64,000 bases of DNA from Mesostigma viride. Its lineage: Eukaryota; Streptophyta; Mesostigmatophyceae; Mesostigmatales; Mesostigmataceae. Below the pieces are notes generated by a model. It was not told where the DNA came from. It made no database searches and worked only from the letters and a program-made list of their open reading frames with translations. This document shows positions 1-9,345 of this stretch, one piece after another (the first letter of the stretch is position 1; every line of letters begins with the position of its first letter). Location of the stretch: positions 1,872,840-1,936,839 of the forward strand of contig RPFO01000231.1 of NCBI GenBank assembly GCA_009746045.1, given 5' to 3'. The position numbers and the translations under genes were made by a program.

Positions 1-1
1 C

Positions 2-2178
2 TCTCCACCACCAACCAGCCCGCCACCCCCTCCCTCGCCACCACCAAGCAGCCCCCCACCCCCTCCCTCGCCACCACCAAGCAGCCCCCCATTCCCTCCC
101 TCGCCACCACCAAGCAGCCCGCCTCCCCCTCCCTCTCTAGCATCGAGCAGCCCACCACCGCCTTCATCCTCATCGCTGAGCAGCCCGCAACCCAGCCCTC
201 CTCCACCTCCCACTAGTCCACCACCCAGCCTTCCACCCTCACCCCCGAACAGCCCGCCACCTCTTTCTCCCCCGCCTCCCAAGAGCCTGCCACCCCCCTC
301 ACCATCTCCACCCACCACGAGTCCACCCCCACTGTTGTCTTCCCCGCCTCCAGCCAGCACGCCACCATCATCAACCCCAGCCATGACCGGGGCCGCGCCG
401 CCCCCCAGCGCTTGGTCCCCCCCCCCGCCACCCAGCGCTGACAGTGGCTCTGTCTGCTTCCCGGGGGATGCCCTCGTGCACGTGGTCATTCCTGAAGTCA
501 GCAGCGCATCCACTCCCTTGAGCCACCCATCAACCTCCTCCCCCTCGGGGTCCAGCGTATCGTCCAAGAACACTATGGCGTCATCAAAGTCACCACAAGC
601 ATCATCGCCAACGCCATCGTCATCGCCATCAACACCACTGCTATCGCCATTGCCATCGCCATCACCGCTACCATCACCGCAACTGGTGGTGGCCCAGAAG
701 CGCGTGTCGGAGCTGGCACAGGGCGACCAGGTGCTCGTGTGGGAGCCAGGGACCGGGCGCGCGCTCGTGGACACCCTGTACCTGTTCTCGCACCGGTGAG
801 CTCTCCTCGCATGGCTCTGATGCACTACTGTGTGTTTTTCTGGCATGCTGTTTTTCTGTAGGCGCGGTATCCTGCCCTCTAGCACATCCGCTGCGCCTCA
901 GTTGCTGCCTGGGATGCACATGTTTCCTCTTCTATAGTATCAAAACTAAACGTTATAATACTAGTTCCTGCTGTTTGAGTCATGAGAGACGATGAGAGTG
1001 CACGCTTTCTGAGCTCTCATTGCGTGGGGACACGGTACCTATTCTGGCTTTGCAAAGACTGTTAGAAAGCGACCAGATAGTTTTAGTCTATGTTTGCCTA
1101 CAGCCTGCTAATCTAAAACCTCCAACTTTTTGTGTGTGTGGAAAAGGCAAGTTGCTGCCATGCATCATCCTTCACACCGTCCAATTGCATGCTGGCTTCA
1201 GCTGTGCATGTATCCCCGGACGCAATGGCTGCAGTCGTGCGCTTCGCACCTCTAGTGCACTTTGCAGCGGTACTAATAATACTTTTTCTTTTTATGCAAT
1301 ATTTCAATGGCCTTAATCTTACTTAAAATGCGCTTATGGCCGCTGGCAGGTTTTGAAGCCGCATGGCAGTGTGGCAACCAATTTGTTTTTCTGCAATCTA
1401 AGATACTCTAGTATGCCAGTTGTAGTGGCCCTAGTTGCATTCCCCTTCTGGTTGATTCTAACACCTGTCAACCATGGGTGGGGATTGTCACTGTTCCCAT
1501 GCACGCAGGCACGCTGACGTCATCACGAGGATGAAGAAGGTCACCACCAGTTCCGGATCGTCCATCACACTGTCGCCCACCCACCTCATTTTCGTCACAC
1601 GGGGACCATCGCATAGGATCTGTTCCTCTGGCCATGACAACAGGCCTGAAGTTAACTCCTCGCTGCCATCCTCCGGCAAAGAACCTGTCACGCCTGATGA
1701 CAAGGTGATGCTCCCCCCGTCACGCGTGCCTGCCTCGCAAGTGAAACTGGGAGACACCCTCTGGGTCTTGCGGATGCCGACCTGCGTGGCGGGCGGCAGC
1801 TTCCCCACGCTGCAGGATGCATCATTCTCGGCAGAGACAGTTGTCACAATCGAAGACACCTCAGCAGCGGGGCTGTACAACTTCCACACGCTGTCGGGCC
1901 ACCCCCTTGTGGTGTCCAGCGTGGTGGTGTCGGATTTCACAGAAGAGAACCAGGGCGCCCTGGAGCGTTTCCTTCGCCTTGTAGGGCCCCGAGCTTTCCG
2001 GCTTCTCCATGGGCTGGGTGGTGACTGGTTGGTGAGCCGGGTGCAGGCATGGCTGCTGGCGTTGTTTGGTCCCCTCTTGGCCGCGGATCCGACTTTGTCA
2101 TCGGGTGACCTATCTCATTCTCTTGCGGGAATCCTTCGGGATGCCATCGTATGGGGCATGGGATCTGACACACCTTAG
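2..2178 (+). CDS. Hint (hedgehog/intein-type) domain protein with Pro/Ser-rich rod, 5' partial
   Basis: The frame is open from base 2 and the 5' end lies outside the window. Exons are 2-795 and 1509-2178; the intron 796-1508 (CCG|GTGAGC ... CACGCAG|GC) splits one Arg codon and keeps frame. The first ~150 codons are almost pure Pro/Ser (SPPPPP/PSS blocks) like the hydroxyproline-rich rods of algal extracellular-matrix proteins. A Hint module follows. Its candidate nucleophilic Cys (codon 455-457) is in SVCFPGDALVHV; a Ser/Pro-rich stretch then interrupts the domain before KRVSELAQGDQVLVW; after the intron come the TLSPTHLIFV block, a second VKLGDTLWV strand and the closing GHPLVVSSVVVSDF block. 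About 80 further residues with a hydrophobic stretch precede the TAG stop. Hint modules of this class self-cleave at the Cys, so autoprocessing of a secreted or wall protein is inferred, not shown. Confidence 0.85.
8..150 (+). repeat. 33-bp coding tandem repeat of the Pro/Ser rod
   Basis: About four copies of a 33-bp unit encode an 11-residue Pro-rich motif (PPPSSPPPPPS). The unit length keeps the reading frame, so copy number can change rod length without breaking the Hint gene. Confidence 0.7.
1023..1060 (+). repeat. Exon-tail echo inside the Hint-gene intron
   Basis: The stretch GTGGGGACACGGTACCTATT resembles the end of the preceding exon (GTGGACACCCTGTACCTGTT, about 765-785). It is a diverged partial copy of the exon tail lying about 270 bases into the intron, the same arrangement as in the two other spliced genes here. 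Confidence 0.45.
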
Positions 2179-2394
2179 GCTGTCATATGGCACCTTAGGC
2201 AGTGTTTCAATAGATTTGCTTCGATCAGATAATTTGACACTCTTTTTGAGTTTTGTGCAGCAAATACAGAGTGTCAATATGGAATGATAACCAGGGGTGA
2301 CTTTTCTGCAACTGCCTCTCTAGTTTGGCGCTCTTATACCTCTCTGCATTTTGGCCGCACACAATGTTTGATCTGTCACTTGCATAATTAATTA

Positions 2395-2690
2395 ACTACA
2401 CGAGCTCCCGTTGGGCAGTCACGGAGCACCAGAGTGCTTTTAATCCCTGAGTGTGAACAGCGGGCAGGGGGGAGAGACCCCCCCCTTCCCTCATATTAAT
2501 AAATTAATTCCCTCATATTAATTACTTAATTCATTCCCTCATGTATGCCACAGGGTAAACAATCGATCGGACCCGTCGAAACGATCCGGCATCCCCTGTG
2601 GGTGCAAGAAAGCTTCGACATAGCAAAAGCATAGCGGGTGCAGTAGGGCTGCCCCATGGTCCAGTGGTTCTGTGCATGAAATGTTAATTC
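2395..2690 (-). mobile_element. LINE 3'-end relic
   Basis: Read on the minus strand this matches the 3' UTR of the LINE at 3412-5190. Shared blocks are the region around TTGCACCCACAG, GGGATTAAAAGCAC, GGTGCTCCGTGACT and the CAACGGGAGC segment ending in a TTAA-rich tail. It is 5'-truncated with no coding part, and the AT-rich internal stretch 2495-2545 is extra. Bases 2179-2394 before it hold the 3' flank of the Hint gene and nothing else I recognise. Confidence 0.65.
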
Positions 2691-3283
2691 AGCTGCTCGA
2701 TCATGGCCGACTCTGCAATTCCGTTAGATATAACCATGTTGGAATGCAGAGAACGTTTTCAGGAATAGTTGTCTTACTATAGTAAATGATTAAGCTGAAA
2801 TTCAGGAAAGCATACAGGATGATCGAGGTTACGCTGCCACACATGCAGTTGCCAAACCAAGGCAGGCAGCTTAGGCAACCAATCATAGCACAACAGGTCA
2901 TCCAGAGTGTGCAAAAATACTGGATGAAACGGGAGAGATGGCTGTCTAAATGCTTGCCCTGAGAACTAGTACAGTGCCAATCTACGTATAGGCAAACTGC
3001 CAACTCACCCTAAGCCGGCAGATAGTAATCAGTGTTAGGTCTACACTAGAAGCATCATCCAGTGTTGCTGGTGGGGAAAAATATGGGATTCTAAGATACG
3101 CCGCAAATGCGTTGCATGTGTGGGCATGTTATAGCCCGCAATTCGCAAACCATGTGCGCATGTCTTCAGTAGGGTTCCTATACTATGCACAGATAGGGAC
3201 AAGAACTGATAGCAGTTTATACCTTAGTTACTCAAGATCGAGGTTCTTGCGAACCAGCAAACCAGCTGTCTCTCACGAATACG
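2691..3283. other. Intergenic, nothing recognised
   Basis: No reading frame, repeat or RNA signal here could be supported. The stretch lies between the LINE relic and the stop codon of the MYND pseudogene. Confidence 0.4.
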
Positions 3284-3411
3284 TCACAATGCCAGATTCG
3301 CGCATGCCTCCTTGTGCACCTCCTTCCAGTGCTCCTTCTGGCATTCGCGCGAGCAGTACCCTGCCAGCCGGCACCCGCCACATCGCCGCAGGGACACCCC
3401 TTTCGCCCACA

Positions 3412-5190
3412 GCGAACTGACGACTCCCAAAGCAAAACGAGGGCTGGAAAAGGAGCTGGCACAGCTTCCCAGCGCCCAGCCCAACCCTCTCGCCCTCGCC
3501 ATTGTTCAGCCGACAGGCTTACCCGCCAAACCCTCGCCAAGCGCCTCGCCTGAGCCCAAGAAACCCTGCCACGATCGAAAATGGAGCGAGTTCCTCCCCG
3601 GCGACCGACGATTCTCCCTCACCGAGTGGCAAGAGTTGTCGCCGCAGGAATGCATTGAGGTTCTCCAGTTCCTCGAACAGGAGCGGAAGCTCTTCGTGCC
3701 CAGGAAGGGGGCGGCTATCGACTACAATGGAGACATGTCCTGGCTCTATGCTTTGAACGAAGTACAACAACGCCTGATTATCCTGACCAGCCAATTCCAG
3801 ATCCGCCTCGGCGACATCACCAGAACGCTCCGCACCCCAGCCCCCGCACAGCCGGCAGCGCCATCGGCTTCCTCCCTCGGCAAGGATGACATCCGCGCAG
3901 TGCTGGAGGAGCACGTGACCTGGCCGCTGGCCGAGCAGCTGACATCGCTGAACACCACGCTCAACACGGTCGAGGCCCGGGTCTCCAACGTGGAAACCAA
4001 GGTCGTCCACAAGCTACAACCCCAGTTCACGGCGCTACACACCACGGCGCAGGCTTCGGAAACGCATGCTGCACTTGTCTCTCGCCTTAACCAGGTGGAG
4101 GGCAAGTGTGGCGTGCTCCTGAAGAAGCTTGAGGCCATCACCGCCCACACCGAGGCCCTGGCCACACAGGTCCCCAAGATAGCGGAGCAGACGGCCACCA
4201 TTGCATCCCAGCCACCCCGGCAGGATGCTGGCGACCTCCCGCCGCTCTCCTACGCGGACCTGCTGCGGTCAGCGACCGCCTCCACCACCGACGCCATCGC
4301 CACAAAGCTCCAGGAGCTGGAGGACCACCGCCAGGCCCAGCAACGGGAGGTCACCGATCGCGCTCGCCGCGAGTGCCGAGTGGTGCTACGTCGCTTCCCC
4401 CAGAAGCCAGGTGAGACGTCAACCTCTCTTGCTGACGAGCTCAAGAACCAGCTTCTTACCCTCATGGGCCTGGTAGGTGAGGTAGAACTGCGTGGGTGCC
4501 ACCGCCTTCCCCACTCACGGGACAAGGCGGCCCCCCCACCAGTCCTACTCACCTTCCCCTCCCCTGAGGATAAGCAGCGGTTCCTCTCTCGTCGCAAGCG
4601 GTTGCACGACCTCACCTGGACGCTGGATGACGACCTCACCCCCGCTCAGCAACAGCAGCGACGCGACCTGTGGCCGGAATACCTCCGCCATAAGCAGGAC
4701 CCCCAGAAGCCCAAGGTGTACTGGAGGGGCGGGGACCTGATGATCAACCACAAGATGTGGACGCCCCCAGCGGGCTAGAATAGCAATAGCCCTAGCTTGT
4801 AACCATTGGCGTCACTGCCGCTAAGGCAGCCATGCCTAGCTGTGCCAACACACCTAGTCACGTGCCGCCAACGCACGGTACACAACCAGCCATAGCCTTA
4901 GCCTAGTCCTAGTACAGCCATGCTACGCCCTGGCTATGTTCAGATTACTTGCCCACGCTCCTTGCTATGATATGCTCACATGGGTCTTATTGCACCCACA
5001 GTTTGCCGGATCGTTAGCCTGTCCTTTTCGCTAGCCGCGCCCGATTGCAGCTGTGGCATGCCTTTGGCATGAAGGAGACTGGGGGTCTCTGCCCTTTCTC
5101 CTGTAGTGCACACACAGGGATTAAAAGCACTTCGGTGCTCCGTGACTCCCCAACGGGAGCACGAGTTTAATTAATTAATTAATTAATTAA
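3412..5190 (+). mobile_element. L1-like LINE, copy 1, 5'-truncated
   Basis: The element is flanked by an 11-bp target duplication TTTCGCCCACA at 3401-3411 and 5191-5201. It carries an ORF1 without a start codon, a 3' UTR of about 400 bases (4779-5170), and a TTAA microsatellite tail directly before the right duplication. No ORF2 (endonuclease or reverse transcriptase) is present. It is related to, but clearly diverged from, the family represented by copies 2 and 3 near 35 and 40 kb. It sits antisense inside the MYND pseudogene. Confidence 0.85.
3414..4778 (+). CDS. LINE ORF1-like RNA-binding protein, 5'-truncated
   Basis: The open frame covers the element from its first bases to the TAG at 4776-4778. 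An ATG at 3312 upstream belongs to the antisense MYND pseudogene, so the real start was lost by truncation. The order matches L1 ORF1p: a low-complexity N-terminal part (SPSASPEPKKP), an Ala/Gln/Leu-rich coiled coil (about 3880-4360), an RRM-like segment starting CRVVLRRFPQKPGET with HRLPHSRDK, and a C-terminal domain (RRKRLHDLTWTLDDDLTPAQ ... WPEYLRHKQ ... VYWRGGDLMINHK). L1 ORF1 proteins trimerise through the coiled coil and coat the element RNA. The uninterrupted frame suggests a fairly recent insertion. Confidence 0.75.
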   Translation, partial: ELTTPKAKRGLEKELAQLPSAQPNPLALAIVQPTGLPAKPSPSASPEPKKPCHDRKWSEFLPGDRRFSLTEWQELSPQECIEVLQFLEQERKLFVPRKGAAIDYNGDMSWLYALNEVQQRLIILTSQFQIRLGDITRTLRTPAPAQPAAPSASSLGKDDIRAVLEEHVTWPLAEQLTSLNTTLNTVEARVSNVETKVVHKLQPQFTALHTTAQASETHAALVSRLNQVEGKCGVLLKKLEAITAHTEALATQVPKIAEQTATIASQPPRQDAGDLPPLSYADLLRSATASTTDAIATKLQELEDHRQAQQREVTDRARRECRVVLRRFPQKPGETSTSLADELKNQLLTLMGLVGEVELRGCHRLPHSRDKAAPPPVLLTFPSPEDKQRFLSRRKRLHDLTWTLDDDLTPAQQQQRRDLWPEYLRHKQDPQKPKVYWRGGDLMINHKMWTPPAG

Positions 5191-6006
5191 TTTCGCCCAC
5201 AAAGCCAGCATTGCTTTACAGCCGCACAGCCCGCGTCTTCCCGACCACTGGCCAACAGCGGAGTTTCCTTTGCGCTTGGAATCCTGGAGCTCGCAGGCAC
5301 TGCTGCCTTGCATGCTAATATCTTGGCCGAAAATTCATCCCAGCTTAGGCACAGGTCACACCTATGGGGTCTTTCACCGCGGCCATCACCTGCTGCAGAT
5401 AAGGAATGTCCTGAGGTGAAAATGGCCGAAACGTCAGCATCCGCAGCTTTGCTGTCTGGTTGGCCTCCTGCAGCAGTACGTGCCCGCAGGTTTTCAGGCT
5501 CCAAGTTGGAACCTGTTCTATTGGGACCCTGCGGAGCAACCAGCGCAGCACAAACGTTTAAATGGGACGTACTCGGGCAGCCGGTCAGTATCCTCAGGGA
5601 CACCCTGTTGAAAGCATTTGCTGTGGCCATGTGGGCCAGTGCGTTGCCAGGTTGGTCACGCAGGCAGCATCTGATATCGTACTCCAGCGTGCATACCATG
5701 ATTTCTCGGAAGCGAGCCATCTCTTGGAAGCGAACATCTCACTCGATCTAACGTACTCGGGCAGGCCGTCAGCCACAGCGATGTGCTGGCATCATCACGC
5801 AGCAGATTGCCGGCAGCCTCCAGGTTGGCCAGGGATAGGTCATAGGTCGCAGTCGCTGTGACATGCTGCCCTCCATTGCAGCAACGCAGGGACCATGCGG
5901 CAAGGGGCCACCTTGATGTCCAGGTCAGCGAGCCTGATCAACCTCCTGGTGGGCATCCCTGTCTCAAGCAAGAAGCTGGAAGATGGCTGCCTGGAAATAC
6001 AAAGAT

Positions 6007-6355
6007 GATGACGATGACGATGATGGCGATGGCGATGGCGATGGCGATGGCGATGGCGATGGCGATGGCGATGGCGATGGCGATGGCGATGGCGATGGCG
6101 ATGGCGATGGCGATGGCGATGGCGATGGCGATGGCGATGGCGATGGCGATGGCGATGGCGATGGCGATGGCGATGGCGATGGCGATGGCGATGGCGATGG
6201 CGATGCTGATGGCGATGGGGATGCTGATGGCGATGGCAGTGGCTGTGGCGGTGGTGATGGCGGTGGTGATGGTGATGGTGATGGTGACGGTGATGGTGAT
6301 GGTGATGGTGATGGTGATGGTGATGGTGATGGTGATGGTGATGGTGATGATGATG
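6007..6355 (+). repeat. GATGGC / GATGGT hexanucleotide microsatellite
   Basis: About 35 GATGGC units are followed by interrupted GATGCT and GATGGT units. All frames are open on both strands (poly-GD, poly-MA, poly-HR and similar), which creates spurious long ORFs. It lies within the decayed MYND gene. Confidence 0.95.
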
Positions 6356-8063
6356 GCAAGCTAGGAGCCCACCAATTATTGTTGAACCGTTCCCACCAAC
6401 AGCTTCACCATTGGAACAGCTGGCATCAGGTGCTGACCGCGTCGCCAGCATCTCTTGCTCTAGTGTCATCTCCACCAACTGGGCTGCCTCCAGCTCCAGG
6501 TCCATGAACGGGCGGCAATGCTGCAGTTGCAGCAGCACCGCCTTCCGATGCTCCTCTGCCAGCGCCACACTCGCCTCCTTCCCCTCAAGAAATTCCTCAA
6601 AGCTCATGTACAGCCTGGATCTGCTCCACCAGCTCCCCCTGCGACCACCCTCTGTCGCGCTGATTCTGCATAAGCCCACACACAGCCGCTTCTGTTTCGA
6701 ACGTCTCCGCCATATTGGCATCACCAAAGACCTCCTCGTTCTCGGCTTATTTCATGGACCTCAGGTGCCAGCAAGCGATTTCCGGCGCCTTCAATGCCTC
6801 TGCCCACGGCTGATGATAGGCAATCACCATCTTGAGTCGTGGATGTTTGTTTCTCACCACGTGGCCACATTGGCATGATTCCGTGGGACACCCCGCGCCA
6901 TCCATGAGTTCTTGGACCAGGTTAAGAGCACGCTCTCGTGTAGCCCGCCTGACACCTGCCCGCCGCTACCATGACATACACTCCTCGGCCGGACGACGAA
7001 GTTCCTCCAACAAGTCGGCCAGGTTCCAAACACCCCCCTAGCTCTGCCGCCGCACGCAACCGTCGCTTCGCCTCAACCAGGTCCTTGTCCAGGCCCAGAC
7101 CCCCCTTCTAGTAGTAGGTGACACCAAGAAGCCCCTGGCATGCTGCCAACATGGGGTCCACCAGCGTGAACCACTGGTATAGGGTTCTGGCCCGCACTGG
7201 ATGGATTGGCGCACCCAACCGATCTCCTTTGCCCACGCCCCTTACCCCACCCTTTGGCCAACTAGATACATGTGCGCAAGCTTTGCCATGACAGCGGCGC
7301 ACGCAGCCTCGGCCTCTTGTTCCAAGGCAACAAGTACACCCCGCACACGCCGGAAGCACTCAAATTCTGGCGACATTACCTCTTCCTGTTCCTCGTTCGT
7401 GTGTTTGTATCGCCTCCAGGTCAGCCTGGGAGAGCCTCCGCGGGTCAACCTTGCTGGCGCCCTGCGATGCCGATGCTTAGAAGCACGATTGCCACCCCGC
7501 AGAGTGCCAGGCTGACAACCTGTCCAGCCAGCCTGACCAGATTTCTTGCCATATGGCCCGTGCTCGGTTCTCATAGTCAGATCTAGCATGAGTCACTTGC
7601 TTGGAAACGACAGCACAAGTGTCCTTTAGGAGTTGCTCGACCAGGGAATGGGGTGCTACTTGCATCCCCTCCACAAGTACACCTTCCGCCTCTTGGCTGT
7701 GTTGGAGGGCAAGTAGGCACTGGCTAGCGTTTGTCAAGGCTGACCAGTGTTTGTCAAGGCTAATGCTTTGCCTGCACAAATCAAACGCCGCCGTGATGTT
7801 GTTGAGGTTCAGAAGACGTTTCGCTTAGCTCGTCAGCGTTTTCGCGCAATAGGCTATTCCTGTGGTAGCAGCGCATACTCATCTGCAGCATGTTCTTGTG
7901 ACAGAAATAGCAGGCGCGCCTTTTCCTCGCGGTATGTTGCTTCTGGACATGACAAAGAGCTTAAAAGTTTATTGGGGATGACTGGGACAAATAAGCCATT
8001 TAAGTTCGTAAATCCTTTATTCCACAAACGTACTAGCTGCTGACATCGGGAAAAAAGCGCCAC

Positions 8064-9345
8064 ACAATCGAGAGTACATGGACGTCAGAAAAAATAATGC
8101 AGCTCCATCCTCTCAGCAGCGCCGACAAAGCCTTCCATACTATGACTCGTAACCTACGAGTTTGCCATGAACGCCTGGAAAGTCCTAGGAAAAGAACGCT
8201 CAGTTGCTGCCAACTCGATCGCTCGCGTCAAGTGCTAGTCGATCTCATGACCAAGAAAGCGTACATAAACACGCTTGATTTTCAGCATGTTGTCATTACT
8301 ATGCTATTGCCATGAAATAGAGCACGCGTAACAGGATTGGCCTCGCCTTCCTCGCCACGTGCTGTACGTCCCTGATATCCTAACGTGTCTACCGATCGAG
8401 TTCTCTCCTGCAGCAGTTCCATGCAGTTGGTAACGCCGTCTACAGAAAAGATAAAGCAGAGGCGGGCCTTGCATAGCCGCTCGGCAATTTTTACAAGTCC
8501 ATGCTAAACCGGTTCCTCAGCTGCCGTGTTGATGCTTGAGCGTTTTTCTTTGCCACCGATCATGTCGATGTAAAATATGTACAGCGCATCATGAGCTATA
8601 ATTATAGCTATCATATTCATCAAGCCAGATCAAGCGCGAAACCTTGCGACCAATATGGCCGCCTCTGCCCGCCTCTTGTTAATACTGTCCTTGGCACTGT
8701 AACTGCTGCCGTGCCCTATGAATGTTTTTTATTGCACCGGACACCGGGAGTGGAGATCTAGTGGAGAGTGGTTAGTCGATCGACACAATTATTTGATGTT
8801 CGCACTTGGCACCTGCGGCCTGTATGCACCAGGATTTGTGTCATCCATCTTCTCGTCTCACGTGACACGTGTCTTCGCTGTTGTTGGTATCTATCTTCCC
8901 GCCATCTTCACTGGCTAATTCTGCCCTTCTGGAGTGACCGTTTGCTGAGTCGGCAATTGTCGTACGCTTTTCCGGTCGGTCGTGAAGCTCTCGTTCGTGG
9001 TTACTAGCCAGCCCAATTGAAGAAAGTAACTTCTATTCCACATCTGCTGAGATCCTGCGTGTTTAGGATCCTCGGCGCGAAATTCGACTGTGGGCTGTTT
9101 GCCGTCCCCGGACCCCGATCCTGGCATGACGACGAATATTTCAAAGGAGACGCCCACTTTCAACGGGAAGTTGATGCTCACGCTCACCATCGGCAGAAGC
9201 GAAAGCACGCTGAGGCAGCAGCCTTATCCACCAACCCAGTCTTTCATCCCATCATTCTGAATCATCTGCACATTATTCGTTTATCACGCATTCATTTGGT
9301 CACGCTGTGGTGACTTAAAGGCTGTCCAACAGGGGCTCACCCGAC
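8064..9345. other. Intergenic region upstream of the coiled-coil gene
   Basis: No convincing coding sequence, RNA or transposon was recognised. It should contain the promoter of the gene starting at 9346, but no core promoter motif could be assigned with confidence. Confidence 0.4.

Larger units (their letters stand above)
3284..8063 (-). pseudogene. Decayed TPR-Sel1-MYND zinc-finger gene, interrupted by a LINE
   Basis: Read right to left, pieces of one ancestral protein appear in changing frames. A TPR-like helix pair (NLNNITAAFDLCRQSISLD, about 7750-7830) is followed by two Sel1-like repeats: one near 7240-7330 (MAKLAHMYLVGQRVG) and one near 7040-7130 (LLGVTYY-stop-KGGLGLDKD ... EAKRRLRAAAELG). 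A Glu-rich helical segment follows at 6390-6600. At the end is a MYND finger whose first Cys pair (CWLCGRKG, 5191-5213) and remainder (RRCGGCRLAGYCSRECQ ... HWKEVHKEAC, 3300-3400) are separated by the LINE at 3412-5190. Removing the LINE and one target duplication brings the two halves together with one frame slip in an A/G run. At least five frame changes plus an in-frame TAG (about 7112) argue for a pseudogene. A gene with unusual introns is a weaker alternative. Confidence 0.7.

Noticed and set aside
3312-3413. Using ATG 3312 as the start of the LINE ORF1
   Set aside because: These bases precede the target duplication and are antisense MYND codons, so they are outside the element.
5840-6727. 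His-rich 295-codon minus-strand frame as a metal-binding protein
   Set aside because: The His/Arg run is the GATGGC microsatellite; the flanking residues fit the decayed TPR-Sel1-MYND gene better.
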